DNA of 64,000 nucleotides from Chitinophaga filiformis (lineage in GTDB: Bacteria; Bacteroidota; Bacteroidia; Chitinophagales; Chitinophagaceae), in the NCBI RefSeq assembly GCF_021646545.1, contig NZ_JAKIRP010000019.1, positions 100,690 through 164,689 of the forward strand, written 5' to 3'. Positions 28,056-37,666 of the stretch are shown in pieces. The position numbers were made by a program, and so were the translations under genes. The notes under the pieces are model-generated. The model was not told the DNA's origin. It did not search any database and worked only from the letters and a program-made list of their open reading frames with translations. The first letter of the stretch is position 1. Each line of letters opens with the position of its first letter.

Positions 28056-29687
28056 TTACAGCCGCTGTTTATCTTTCAGCAGTTGCGCCTTTAGCTGTTC
28101 GTAATTAATATCCTGTACGGCTTTCTTTGCATCAATCGCCTGAATGGCAGCCGTAGCAGCACTCTGGCCTAATATCATAAACACCGGCTCCATCCTGATA
28201 CTTCCATAAGCGATGTGTGTACACGACACGCACACCGGCACCAGCAGGTTCTCACATTCTTCTTTCTTTGGTACAATAGAGCCGTAACTGATACGGTAAG
28301 GCGCCGGTACCCGTACCTCAACATCGCCTTCATTCTGCACAGTACCATCTTCCTGTACGTATCGTTGTGTGTTATGCGAATCCAGTGTATAAGAGCCCAT
28401 ACCAACAGGGTTGATTATCTCTTTCTTTCCCAGCACTTCATGCTCTGTCATTATCTCCATCCCGGTCATACGGCGGGCTTCACGGATGTATAACTGGTGC
28501 GGCCAGTTGCCGTTATCTTTGAATTCATCCCTTGACAATCCCCATTTATTCATATGTGTACGGATATTATCAGGTACCCGTGGATCAGTGGCCATAAAGT
28601 ACAACAGCCCTTTCTGATAAGTGGCGTGTGCAGCAATGATCTGTTGCCTTTTTTCATAAGAAGCGTCCGGATAATCGTAGTTCATTCCGATATAATCGGT
28701 GCTGAAAGGCCCGTGGTTGTTAACGTCTGTCTTATGGTTAGGAATAGGATCGTATTTATTGAATGCTTCTTCCCAACCGTTATTAAACACTCTCACCAGC
28801 AATTCATACTGCGTTGAATCATATCCCTCCGGACGTACAAAAGGAATACGGTTTGCAGGAAGATCGGTCAGGCACATACGAAAGCAATAAGCCTGTACAC
28901 GCTTGTCGGCACTCCCCTTCTCACCTGGTGGCTCTGATGAAATGAGCGGCAATAAGCCACTCTTAGCATCTCCTGGTACTTTATATGCACTGACCGGTTT
29001 TTTAAAATAATGACCATGGTGAAGCACCCCCACCTGCACACCATTCCAGGTTTCATTGAACTCGCTGTTGGCTTCTCTTCCCACACGATAGGCCACTTTC
29101 GCAGCTGCCATCAGATCGCCTTCATAGGTAGCGTCAATGAACATCTTACCCCGGAAGGTTTTACCGCTCAGCGTTTTAATGGCGGCGATCTTTTGTCCTT
29201 TTTTAGTGACGCCTTTATTGCGGTCCAGCCATTCGTTACGATATACTTTGATGTTGTTCTCTTTCACAAAATCTTCAAACACCTGCTCGGCCACATGTGG
29301 CTCAAAGATCCACATGGTACGTTCTGCACCGTCCATCGCAGGTGTGCCCTGGCCTTTGTTACCGTATTCGGCCTGTGGCTGCCAGTTCCATGCGGAGGGC
29401 TGCTGATAATGCAGGTATACGCGGTGATAGAATTCACGTGCCAGACCGCCGATCACCGACTTATTGCCTGTATCGGTAAAACCGAGTCCGCCGGACGATA
29501 AGCCGCCGAGGTGTTTATCCGGCGATACGATCACGACCGATCTGTTCATCTTCCTGACCTGTACTGCAGCGGTAACGGCGGCAGAGGTACCGCCGTAGAT
29601 CACAACATCTGCCTCTACGGGGGCCTGTGCCCGGACTTGTGTAAAGCTTAACAAACAAACAAGTAACACTGTAATTAGATGCTTCAT
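28056..29687 (-). CDS. Secreted FAD-dependent oxidoreductase (FAD_oxidored / xanthan-lyase-like family)
   Basis: A 543-residue protein with signal peptide ending VRAQ. The dinucleotide-binding motif is VVIYGGTSAAVTAAVQVRKM, followed by LGGLSSGGLGFTDTG and the FAD-contacting MFIDATYEGDLMAAAKV (about 180-195). VPVCVSCTHIAYGSIRMEPVFMILGQSAATAA is the typical C-terminal FAD-binding end. Members are often found in polysaccharide-utilisation loci and are sometimes labelled xanthan lyase; the reaction is not settled. It is the last gene of the SusC/SusD locus, 21 bases after the SGNH esterase, so it likely acts on the imported compound. Confidence 0.85.
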   Translation of the reverse strand: MKHLITVLLVCLLSFTQVRAQAPVEADVVIYGGTSAAVTAAVQVRKMNRSVVIVSPDKHLGGLSSGGLGFTDTGNKSVIGGLAREFYHRVYLHYQQPSAWNWQPQAEYGNKGQGTPAMDGAERTMWIFEPHVAEQVFEDFVKENNIKVYRNEWLDRNKGVTKKGQKIAAIKTLSGKTFRGKMFIDATYEGDLMAAAKVAYRVGREANSEFNETWNGVQVGVLHHGHYFKKPVSAYKVPGDAKSGLLPLISSEPPGEKGSADKRVQAYCFRMCLTDLPANRIPFVRPEGYDSTQYELLVRVFNNGWEEAFNKYDPIPNHKTDVNNHGPFSTDYIGMNYDYPDASYEKRQQIIAAHATYQKGLLYFMATDPRVPDNIRTHMNKWGLSRDEFKDNGNWPHQLYIREARRMTGMEIMTEHEVLGKKEIINPVGMGSYTLDSHNTQRYVQEDGTVQNEGDVEVRVPAPYRISYGSIVPKKEECENLLVPVCVSCTHIAYGSIRMEPVFMILGQSAATAAIQAIDAKKAVQDINYEQLKAQLLKDKQRL

Positions 29688-29708
29688 AACTGTGGGTTTA
29701 AATCTGTT

Positions 29709-30458
29709 TTATGGAACGAGTAATTTTTTAAGATACGCCGGGTAACTATGTCCTTCGGTACCACCGCCACCGTGTGTGATGCTGTCGCCGAAGCATACTA
29801 TTCTTTTGCGTGGCAGTTGCCGCTGGATGATACAATCATACACCACGACGCCCATCAGGCGGTACCCCTCCGGCGTGGGATGGACGCCGTCTGTTTTTCC
29901 GCTGTTCAGTTCATTCTCGATGAGACTGTCTTTTTCCTTGCCGACATTACCGGCGCGTTCGAACACATGTCCCATGTCCAGTAAGGCCTGACCAGTATCG
30001 TCAGCGATTTTAGCGATCACTTCATTCACCGCTTTCCTTCTCACCACATATCCTTCCGGATCATAAAACTCCTTCGGGTGGCGGGTGTACAGGTAAGGTT
30101 CATAAGCTGGCAGGATGGTCATCAGCAGTACCTTGCTGCCTGTGTTGGTGATCATCTTCACCATGTCACGCATGTTCTTTTCATAGTCTTTCAGTGGTAC
30201 ATGTTTCCGGCTGTTCATATCGTTGGTGCCGGCCATGAGTACAGTAAGATCCGGATGATGGGACAGGCAATCCTTCTCTATCCTTGCCAGCATCTCTACT
30301 GTATTATTTCCGCCGATACCTGCATTGACCACCAGTGGAGGCTCATCATTTCCGGCGGCAGATGCAGTCTGCGGAGGATGGGAAGCAAGTACATATTTCC
30401 CCGGAATGGAAAAAGAAGTGGCTAGTAAACCTGCCTGTAAAAATGTGCGTCTTTGCAT
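29709..30458 (-). CDS. SGNH/GDSL hydrolase with circularly permuted motif order
   Basis: A 249-residue exported esterase-type protein. The start MQRRTFLQAGLLATSFS looks like a twin-arginine signal. The SGNH blocks are all present but in the order II, III, V, I. Block II is VVNAGIGGNNT (44-53), block III is GTND (77-80), block V is D190-G-V-H193. Block I with the nucleophile, IVCFGDSITHGGGG (Ser226), is at the C terminus and ends YLKKLLVP. In normal members block I comes first and its end joins directly to block II. Joining this protein's C terminus to residue 41 would restore the usual sequence. All catalytic residues are kept, so it is probably active, cleaving acyl esters from a glycan or related compound. 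Lies between SusD and the FAD oxidoreductase genes. Confidence 0.85.
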   Translation of the reverse strand: MQRRTFLQAGLLATSFSIPGKYVLASHPPQTASAAGNDEPPLVVNAGIGGNNTVEMLARIEKDCLSHHPDLTVLMAGTNDMNSRKHVPLKDYEKNMRDMVKMITNTGSKVLLMTILPAYEPYLYTRHPKEFYDPEGYVVRRKAVNEVIAKIADDTGQALLDMGHVFERAGNVGKEKDSLIENELNSGKTDGVHPTPEGYRLMGVVVYDCIIQRQLPRKRIVCFGDSITHGGGGTEGHSYPAYLKKLLVP

Positions 30459-30546
30459 ATAATCGTGTTTCTGCTCGGTAAGTAAGCCCCGGACATCTTA
30501 GCCGGAGTGTTGTCTGTTTATTCCGTTATCCTGCCATAGGCATCAC

Positions 30547-31971
30547 TCAGTAATCCGGGTTTTGTTTCAGCTTTGCATTTACATCGATCTCTGTCTGGGG
30601 GATCGGGTACAAATAATGTCTTTCACTCACAACGATGGACGGGTTCTGTGCTTTCATGGCGCTGATGAGGCGTTTGGTGCGTACCAGGTCATACCAGCGA
30701 TGCCCCTCAAAGGCCAGTTCCAGTCTTCTTTCCAGCAGCACGCTATCGCGGAATTGCGTCTGCCCTAAGCCAAGCTCCAGCTCAGGAATACCTGCGCGCC
30801 TGCGAAGGCGGTTGACGGCGTTAAAAGCGTCCGGGTTACCCGCAGCCTGTTCATTGAGTGCTTCCGCATACATCAGTAAAACGTCTGCATAACGGATCAC
30901 CGGAAAATTGTTACTGCCCTCTCCATTGGCAGTGGCCGCAGGATCGCGGTACTTATATACATATGCCGGAAAAGAGATACTGGCCGGGGCCGGAGGCGTG
31001 GAAGTAGCAGAATACAGTCTGATTGTAACGTCACGGCGTTTATCCGTGGCACGATAGGTATCATACAGGTTCTTTGTGACCGGGTCATCTCCGAAGCCGG
31101 CGATACCATTCACCTTGTCAAAGTTGGGACGCATATATCCCTGCATAAAACTTCCCTCTCCCAGGCCGCCTCCCAGCGCCTGCACTTCAAATACGGATTC
31201 TTTTCCATTCTTATTTCCGATCAGGAATGCATCCTCAAATTTATCCCAGATATCATATACGCCGAGGTCAATTACTTCTTTACACTTCGCTGATGCGTTG
31301 GGCCAGTCTTCACGGGTCAGGTATACCTTGGCCAGAAATGCAATAGCAGCGCCTTTGGTGGCCCGGCCCAGATTGGCGCCGGTATAGGCAACAGGCAGCA
31401 CAGCTGCTGCTTCAGAAAAGTCTTTTATTACCTGCTGGTACACTTCATCTGCGGAGCCCCTCGCTACTTCCAGGTTATCAAGAGAAGTAGTTTCCTGCAA
31501 TATTAAAGGCACGCCACCAAACATGCGTACTAGTGTAAAATAATAAAACCCTCTCAAAAACTTCGCCTCTGCCAGGTACTGATTTCTCAAAGCAGTATCC
31601 ATGCTGATGCCCGGCACATGTGCCAGCACAGCATTGGCCTTGTTGATACCGGCGTATGCAGCCGTCCATATGGATTGAAAGGTGGTCGTAGCCGGTGTGA
31701 AGGAATACTTGTCTACATCATTCTTGGCCTGGTTGGCAGTGGAGCGGCCGCCGCCCCATTCTGCATCATCGGTAGCCTGATCCTGCAACACCCACATGGC
31801 CTGGTCGTACATATTCTGGCCTTTCATGGCATCGTAAGTGGCGCTGAGAGCGGCTTTGGCATCATCGGCATTCTTATAGAAGTTGTCCGGCGTGAAACTG
31901 GATTCCAGTTGCTGGTCCAGCAGGTTACAGGACATTTGTGTACAGATCAGTAGAAAAAATAGCTTTTTCAT
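30547..31971 (-). CDS. SusD/RagB-family outer-membrane lipoprotein
   Basis: A 474-residue surface lipoprotein with the short signal MKKLFFLLICTQMSC (lipidated Cys15). SusD landmarks include ESSFTPDNFYKNADDAKAAL, the TPR-like helices around YLAEAKFLRGFYYFTLVRMFG, GRATKGAAIAFLAKVYL, and the C-terminal VIRYADVLLMYAEALNEQ and ERRLELAFEGHRWYDLVR. It caps the SusC barrel and binds the ligand before import. It lies 18 bases after the SusC stop. Substrate cannot be read from the sequence. Confidence 0.95.
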   Translation of the reverse strand: MKKLFFLLICTQMSCNLLDQQLESSFTPDNFYKNADDAKAALSATYDAMKGQNMYDQAMWVLQDQATDDAEWGGGRSTANQAKNDVDKYSFTPATTTFQSIWTAAYAGINKANAVLAHVPGISMDTALRNQYLAEAKFLRGFYYFTLVRMFGGVPLILQETTSLDNLEVARGSADEVYQQVIKDFSEAAAVLPVAYTGANLGRATKGAAIAFLAKVYLTREDWPNASAKCKEVIDLGVYDIWDKFEDAFLIGNKNGKESVFEVQALGGGLGEGSFMQGYMRPNFDKVNGIAGFGDDPVTKNLYDTYRATDKRRDVTIRLYSATSTPPAPASISFPAYVYKYRDPAATANGEGSNNFPVIRYADVLLMYAEALNEQAAGNPDAFNAVNRLRRRAGIPELELGLGQTQFRDSVLLERRLELAFEGHRWYDLVRTKRLISAMKAQNPSIVVSERHYLYPIPQTEIDVNAKLKQNPDY

Positions 31972-31989
31972 AAACGTGCTGTTAAATAC

Positions 31990-34900
31990 TTACAAGGTGA
32001 TATTTAATCCGAAGAGCAATGTTTTTGCGGTAGGATAACTGGCATAGTCAAATCCCTGGCTGCGGTTATCCTGTCCGAAGCGGTTCACCTCCGGATCGTA
32101 ACCGCTGTACTTTGTCCAGGTGATGAGGTTCTGTGCAGTAACGTACAGGCGGGCGGAGTGGATCTTTGCCGCCTTCAGCCAGGCATCTGGCAGGTTGTAC
32201 CCCAGCTGGACATTCTTTAGCCGCAGGTAAGAACCATCTTCGATCTGCCGGGTAGAGATGCGGTTAGCCGGTCTCGTAGTTGCAGCACGGGGAATGTCGG
32301 TATTGGTATGGGTGGGTGTCCACCTGTCCAGCATGTCTCTATCCTGGTTTGTAGTACCATTCAGGTATTCCAGTTCAAAACGGTTTGCATTCAGGATCTT
32401 ATTGCCATATACCCCCTGCAGGAAAATGGTGAGGTCAACCCCTTTGTAAGAGAAGGTATTGCTGATACCACCGCTGAATTTCGGTTGTGCGCTACCGATG
32501 ATCTTCCTGTCTTTGTCATCGATCTTTTTGTCGCCGTTGAGGTCCATGTACTTCCTGTCGCCCACTTTCTTTGCGCTGGCATCTGTCAGTCCGGCCAGTT
32601 CCGCTTCTGACTGGTACAGGCCATTTGTCACGTAACCATAAAAGGTACCCAGGGGCTCGCCTACGCGGATGATACCGGAGTTTACGTTCTGTGCGATATT
32701 AGCCACCTGGCCGGCGAAGATCTGCGGGGTGTTACCAATGTTCAGCACTTTATTGCGATTGGCTACATAGTTGATATCTGTTGTCCATCTGAAAGCGCCG
32801 TCGATGTTGATGGTAGACAGGCTCAGTTCAATGCCTTTGTTCTGTACCTTACCCAGGTTCCTGATAGCATTGGAATAACCGGAAGAACTGGGGATCGTTA
32901 CATTGAGTAACAGATCGCTTGTCTTCTTCACATAGGCATCAGCGGTGATCATCACACGGTTGTTGAATAAGCCCAGATCAATACCAGCATCGCCCTGTGC
33001 CGTTTTCTCCCATGACAGGTCAGGATTGGCAATCTGGCTGGGGCCGAGGCCTGTGGAGATATTGTTGCCCAGAACATAGTTCTGTGTGCCCAATAAGGAG
33101 TAAGCAGGGTAATTGCCAATGCCATCCTGGTTACCTGTGGTACCGTAAGTAACGCGCACTTTCAGGTCGCTTACGGTCCTGTTATTTCTCAGGAAAGGTT
33201 CTTCCGATACCTTCCATGCCACGGCGCCGGAAGGGAAGAAACCAAAGCGGTTATTAACGCCAAAACGGGAAGAGCCATCTGCACGGAAGGAGACGGTCAG
33301 CAGGTATTTATCACGATAACCATAATTGATCCTTCCCAGGTAGGATACCAGTCCCCAGCCACCAACACCCGAACCAGGAGTGATGGCTACAGCGCCGGTA
33401 CCCAGATTGCCTGTGCCCAGAATATCGTTCACGAAACTCCTGGAAGATGCACTATTGTTCTCGGTATGATTTTCCTGCTGCGTGTATCCTACCAGAGCCG
33501 AAAAGCTGTGCACCCTGTTGAAGGTACGGGTGTAGGTCAGCAGATTTTCATTCAGCCAGGTCACAGACTGTTCGTTGTAAATAGAACCCACACCACCTTG
33601 TGCAAGGCCGCTGGCCACGCTTCTGGGCAGGTAGCTATCCTGCTTCTGCAGGATACCATCTATACCGAACAGCACTTTTAATGTGAGTCCTTCGATGATC
33701 TGGTATTCGCCGAAGATGTTGCCGAAGAAGCGGTAAGCAGTGTTCTTGTTCTTGCTGTCGAATGCCAGGGCTACAGGGTTATCAGCGGTAAAATTCAGTG
33801 CAGGATCTGTCATCAGGTAAGAGCCATCCGCATTACGCACCTTCAGCAAGGGAGGGAACTGTAATGCTGCCATGGTGACCAGTCCGCCGCCCCCCAGGCT
33901 ACCATCGGTGCGCGATTGGTTAGTAGCAGTGCGATTGATGGTAAGACTGTTCCCCACCTTGATCTTATTGCTGATCTTCCTATCCAAATTGACGCGGAAA
34001 GAATACCTGTTGAAATCAGAATTCACCACGATCCCCTTCTGTGTAAAATAACCGGCGGAAACAGCGAACTGTGTCTTGTCATCACCGCCACTCATAGACA
34101 ACTGGTAATTAGCGATAGGCGCCTGGCGGAAGATCTCATCCTGCCAGTCGGTACCTTCTCCGAAAGCTTCCACCTGCTGAGGTGTATAAACCGGCGACAG
34201 GCCGTCGTTGGTATTGGCTTCATTTACAAAAGCAGCATATTCTCTGGCATTCAGCACCGGGTATTTGCGACGTACATTCTGCGTACCGTAGTAAGTATCA
34301 AAACTGATGATGGTTTTTCCTGCTTTACCCCGCTTGGTGGTGATGATCACGACACCGTTGGAACCACGGGAACCATAGATAGCAGTGGAGGAAGCGTCTT
34401 TCAGGATGGTCATCGACTCAATATCGCCCGGGTTCAGGGTACTGAGCACATTGAAGCTCGAGCCACTTTCAGCGCCGCCATTCTTGAAAGGTACACCGTC
34501 TATGACGTACAGTGGTTCATTGTCGCCCTGGATAGAGTTACCACCACGGATACGGATAGTGGTAGAACCACCGGGGGCACCGGAGTTCTGGGTTACCTGC
34601 ACACCGGCCACGCGTCCCTGTATGGCCTGGTCCAGTGAGGTCACGGCTACTTTTTTGATCTCTCCTACCGGCACGGTAGCCACAGCGCCGGTGAGGTCAC
34701 TCTTTTTTACCTGTCCGTATCCCACCACCACTACTTCGCTTAGTGCTTCTGTTCCACTTTCCAGTGTTACTGTCAGCGGATCAGTCACGCCCGTCACCGG
34801 CACTTCTCTTGCCTTGAGTCCGAGGGCAGACACCAGGAGCACTGCATGTTCAGGCACGTTTCGTAATGTGAATGTGCCATTCTCATTGGCCGTTGTACCG

Positions 34901-35322
34901 CGTTTCGTCCCCTTTATGAGAATAGTGGCGCCTGGCTGTGGTTCCCCTTTACTGTTCACGACCTTCCCCTGTATGGTAGTGTCGGCCGGAGGAGATGCTT
35001 CATCAACAGTTGGCGGCTGGATGTTCTTTTTTCTGCTGATGACGATCGTATTACCCTGTATCACATACTGTAGCTGCCGGTCTTTTAAAATGGTGTTCAG
35101 TGCAGCTTCCAGGGATGTTTTATTGAATGAGACAGTGACTGGCCTGACATCAGCAATGTCTTCATTCCGGTAAAAGAATACATATCCTGTTTGTTCTTTA
35201 ATAACGGAAAAGATCTTTTTCAGCGGAACATCTTTCCCTGTATAGGTAATCTGTGTGGAAGTGTCGGCGGCATTTACTTTCAGACATAGCAATGCCAGTA
35301 GAAGTAGTAAGGTCTGCTTCAT
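31990..35322 (-). CDS. SusC/RagA-family TonB-linked receptor with STN domain
   Basis: An 1110-residue outer-membrane importer. After the signal peptide, residues about 20-95 are an STN signalling domain (ITYTGKDVPLKKIFSVIKEQTGYVFFY-type). A carboxypeptidase-regulatory-like domain follows (112-200, GKVVNSKGEPQPGATILIKG), then the SusC plug with VVVGYGQVKKSDLTGAV, the IRIRGGNSIQGDNEPLYVIDG stretch and ILKDASSTAIYGSRGSNGVV, then the barrel. The STN domain passes ligand information to the FecR anti-sigma factor encoded 45 bases upstream. With SusD it forms the import complex of this locus. Confidence 0.96.
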   Translation of the reverse strand: MKQTLLLLLALLCLKVNAADTSTQITYTGKDVPLKKIFSVIKEQTGYVFFYRNEDIADVRPVTVSFNKTSLEAALNTILKDRQLQYVIQGNTIVISRKKNIQPPTVDEASPPADTTIQGKVVNSKGEPQPGATILIKGTKRGTTANENGTFTLRNVPEHAVLLVSALGLKAREVPVTGVTDPLTVTLESGTEALSEVVVVGYGQVKKSDLTGAVATVPVGEIKKVAVTSLDQAIQGRVAGVQVTQNSGAPGGSTTIRIRGGNSIQGDNEPLYVIDGVPFKNGGAESGSSFNVLSTLNPGDIESMTILKDASSTAIYGSRGSNGVVIITTKRGKAGKTIISFDTYYGTQNVRRKYPVLNAREYAAFVNEANTNDGLSPVYTPQQVEAFGEGTDWQDEIFRQAPIANYQLSMSGGDDKTQFAVSAGYFTQKGIVVNSDFNRYSFRVNLDRKISNKIKVGNSLTINRTATNQSRTDGSLGGGGLVTMAALQFPPLLKVRNADGSYLMTDPALNFTADNPVALAFDSKNKNTAYRFFGNIFGEYQIIEGLTLKVLFGIDGILQKQDSYLPRSVASGLAQGGVGSIYNEQSVTWLNENLLTYTRTFNRVHSFSALVGYTQQENHTENNSASSRSFVNDILGTGNLGTGAVAITPGSGVGGWGLVSYLGRINYGYRDKYLLTVSFRADGSSRFGVNNRFGFFPSGAVAWKVSEEPFLRNNRTVSDLKVRVTYGTTGNQDGIGNYPAYSLLGTQNYVLGNNISTGLGPSQIANPDLSWEKTAQGDAGIDLGLFNNRVMITADAYVKKTSDLLLNVTIPSSSGYSNAIRNLGKVQNKGIELSLSTINIDGAFRWTTDINYVANRNKVLNIGNTPQIFAGQVANIAQNVNSGIIRVGEPLGTFYGYVTNGLYQSEAELAGLTDASAKKVGDRKYMDLNGDKKIDDKDRKIIGSAQPKFSGGISNTFSYKGVDLTIFLQGVYGNKILNANRFELEYLNGTTNQDRDMLDRWTPTHTNTDIPRAATTRPANRISTRQIEDGSYLRLKNVQLGYNLPDAWLKAAKIHSARLYVTAQNLITWTKYSGYDPEVNRFGQDNRSQGFDYASYPTAKTLLFGLNITL

Positions 35323-35367
35323 AACATGGAGTTTTTATATAACGGGACGATAAAAGAATGCTAATAC

Positions 35368-36534
35368 TCAGGGCAGTATAACAATGTGTCTGCCTTCTTC
35401 TATTCTAAAATTTACGTTTGTCTGTTCCAGGATCTTTAATGCTTCAGCAAGTGTCAGTCCCCTCCCCATTTCGCCGGAAAAAGTGCCTTTAGGAATACCA
35501 GACGGATAAGATACAGTCACGTCATACCAACGCTCCAGTTGTCGCATGACGGCGGCAATATCGGCATCCCTGAAGGAGAAATAACCGTTCTTCCAGGCAA
35601 TCACTTCATCGGTATTTACTGTACTCACTCCTATATCAGCATTGGCATTGACTACAGCCTGCTGCCCCGGTTGTAACAGTTTACTTTCTTTTTCTGACGC
35701 CACTTTCACTGCGCCACTGATCAATGTGGTATGGGTGTTCTTTTCGTCTTTGTACGCCATGATATCAAAGCTGGTGCCTAGCACCTGTACATCAAAGCCG
35801 CCCGCTTTCACTTTAAATGGTTTGTGGGCATCTTTGACGGTCTCGAAATAGGCTTCTCCCTCCAGTTCCACCAGGCGTTCATTACCGGCAAAAGCAACCG
35901 GGTATTTCAGGCGGGAAGCGGCGTTCAGCCATACTTTCGTCCCATCGGGCAGCACCACCTGGAACTGTCCTCCTTTGGGCGTAGCGAGTATATTATAGCT
36001 CAGTTTTGCTGTTGCTGGCTGACCACTGTACAAAAGCTGACCATTATTGCGCTGTACAAGGGTATTCCCCTGCCTGATGGTCTGGTGGCCGGTACTGTCC
36101 AGCGGCACTGTAGTGCCATCTTCGAGAATAAGGGTCGCCTTGTTACTACCCGGCAGTATCACTGCGGGTTTGGTTGATTCATTTTTTGCTAATTGAGGCG
36201 TTTGTGATGCTTTATTGGACCAGTACCAGTAACCGCCTATTCCCGCAGCCAATACAACAGCGGCAGCTACCCGCCAGTAAGGGAAGCGGAAACGCACTGT
36301 TCTCCCTCCGCTGACAGGCGTTCTGTCCACATCCAGTACGCGGGATAATACCGGTTCGAGGCTTTCATCGTACGCGGCCTGCTCTTCCATTTCGGTCAGC
36401 TTACTGGTAGCTGCGACAAATGTTTCCCTGTTGGCCGGATCTTTCAGAAAATCGTCCAGTTCAGCCTTTTCAGCTGCCGAGAGGTTTCCTGTCAGAAAAC
36501 CGCTGATCAGATAGTGAATACGTTGTTGGTCCAT
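35368..36534 (-). CDS. FecR-family anti-sigma factor
   Basis: About 388 residues from ATG at 36534 (MDQQRIHYLISGFLTGNLSA). An upstream in-frame TTG at 36564 was rejected because it lacks support. The cytosolic N-terminal part (1-85) binds the sigma factor. One transmembrane helix follows (WRVAAAVVLAAGIGGYWYW). The periplasmic FecR domain covers about 180-290 (TPKGGQFQVVLPDGTKVWLN, ELEGEAYFETVKDAHKPF, VLGTSFDIMAY). The C-terminal DUF4974 region (FSFRDADIAAVMRQLERWYDV) contacts the receptor STN domain. It transmits the ligand signal from SusC to the ECF sigma factor encoded just upstream. Confidence 0.95.
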   Translation of the reverse strand: MDQQRIHYLISGFLTGNLSAAEKAELDDFLKDPANRETFVAATSKLTEMEEQAAYDESLEPVLSRVLDVDRTPVSGGRTVRFRFPYWRVAAAVVLAAGIGGYWYWSNKASQTPQLAKNESTKPAVILPGSNKATLILEDGTTVPLDSTGHQTIRQGNTLVQRNNGQLLYSGQPATAKLSYNILATPKGGQFQVVLPDGTKVWLNAASRLKYPVAFAGNERLVELEGEAYFETVKDAHKPFKVKAGGFDVQVLGTSFDIMAYKDEKNTHTTLISGAVKVASEKESKLLQPGQQAVVNANADIGVSTVNTDEVIAWKNGYFSFRDADIAAVMRQLERWYDVTVSYPSGIPKGTFSGEMGRGLTLAEALKILEQTNVNFRIEEGRHIVILP

Positions 36535-36629
36535 TTGTCTGGCGGAGCACCTGGTATATTCCAAAGCATCTCCAGATATATAGACTGGAAGAAAAGTACG
36601 GGTGTACCTATCGGGGAGAAAAATTTTTA

Positions 36630-37196
36630 TTACAGTTTGCCGGCGAGCTTCAGCTGCTCCCTGATAAATTGCAGGGCGGCGCTGATGGTATTGCGGACGT
36701 AGCTGGGGGATAGCTTTAGGGCATTGGCTATTTCGGTGGCATTCAGGCCTTCCTGGCGGCTCATTTCATAGATCTGCCGGCGTTGGGTGGGCAGGGCGCT
36801 TACCGCGGCGGCAACAATGCGCTGGGTTTCACGATAAGATAGGTCGGCTTCAGTTTCATTGGCAACGGTCAGACCGGCATTGCTGATGTCAGCCAGTCTT
36901 TGCTGCAGTAAGGCCTGGCGGTTCAACCAGGTAAAGCATTCGTTCAGGGCCATTCTTTTCAGGTAAGCTTTCAGCTGATCGACCGCAGGCAGTTTATCGC
37001 GGTGCAGCCACAATTTGATAAAGAACTCCTGTAGTACTTCATGGGCAGCATCCTCCTGTTTAACGACCTTTCTGACAACACTACCTATTCCCGGGGAAAT
37101 AGCCTTAAAGAATTGTGCGAACGCGCGCTCATCGCCATCGGCAATACGGGTCAGCACAGCCTTCTCTGTATATAGATCATCATGCATTTCAGGCAA
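36630..37196 (-). CDS. ECF-type RNA polymerase sigma factor
   Basis: A 188-residue sigma factor. Region 2 covers about 15-85 (FAQFFKAISPGIGSVVRKVV, AHEVLQEFFIKLWLHR). Region 4 covers about 125-180 (VSALPTQRRQIYEMSRQEGLNATEIANAL, the helix-turn-helix, then LSPSYVRNTISAALQFIREQL). This is the FecI-like sigma-70 family typical of Bacteroidota SusC/SusD loci. It heads the sigma-FecR-SusC-SusD-esterase-oxidoreductase series and should switch on the locus when the receptor is occupied. Confidence 0.95.
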   Translation of the reverse strand: MPEMHDDLYTEKAVLTRIADGDERAFAQFFKAISPGIGSVVRKVVKQEDAAHEVLQEFFIKLWLHRDKLPAVDQLKAYLKRMALNECFTWLNRQALLQQRLADISNAGLTVANETEADLSYRETQRIVAAAVSALPTQRRQIYEMSRQEGLNATEIANALKLSPSYVRNTISAALQFIREQLKLAGKL

Positions 37197-37210
37197 CTGG
37201 GAATGCTATT

Positions 37211-37264
37211 AAAAACGCCTTCCGGGGCCGTATGACGATGGAGGCATCACACACGCCGGAAGGC
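37211..37264 (-). terminator. Terminator of the rhodanese gene
   Basis: GCCTTCCGG (37217-37225) pairs with CCGGAAGGC (37256-37264). On the minus strand the stem is followed by GTTTTTAA, 27 bases after the rhodanese stop. The 30-base loop is long but can pair further inside. Confidence 0.6.
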
Positions 37265-37290
37265 ATTATTAAGAATGATATATTGCTCAA

Positions 37291-37599
37291 TTACTTACCG
37301 AACTGCTCCTGCCAGGCGAGCATACCACCGGTCAGGTTCTTTACGTTCTGGAAGCCCATTGTTTCCAGGATCATCGCAGCCTGTCCACTACGGCCACCAC
37401 TGCGGCAGTATACGATCACTTCACGGTCTTTCAGATCTTCCAGTTCATCCACCTGCATAGCACGGATGTCACCCAATGGCACCAGGATGCCTCCGATATT
37501 GAAATCTGCATGCTCGTGTGGTTCCCTTACATCCACAATGTTCAGGTCTTCGCCGCTGTCAATACGTTTTTTCAGTTCAGCTACACTTATATTTTCCAT
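37291..37599 (-). CDS. Rhodanese-like domain protein
   Basis: A 102-residue single-domain rhodanese. INIVDVREPHEHADFNIGG is the conserved entry, and the active loop is VIVYCRSGGRSGQA with the persulfide-carrying Cys65. The end VKNLTGGMLAWQEQ is also typical. Single-domain forms move sulfane sulfur between partners in the cytosol; the partner is unknown. It is monocistronic by its own terminator. Confidence 0.93.
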   Translation of the reverse strand: MENISVAELKKRIDSGEDLNIVDVREPHEHADFNIGGILVPLGDIRAMQVDELEDLKDREVIVYCRSGGRSGQAAMILETMGFQNVKNLTGGMLAWQEQFGK

Positions 37600-37666
37600 G
37601 GCTGTAAATTTTTGAATGTTTGTGATATCTACGGCAAATTACGGTATTGCCGGGTTTTGGTGATGA

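Noticed and set aside
29709..30458. Truncated SGNH hydrolase lacking its nucleophile block
   Set aside because: The missing GDS block is present at the C terminus of the same protein, so permutation explains the data better.
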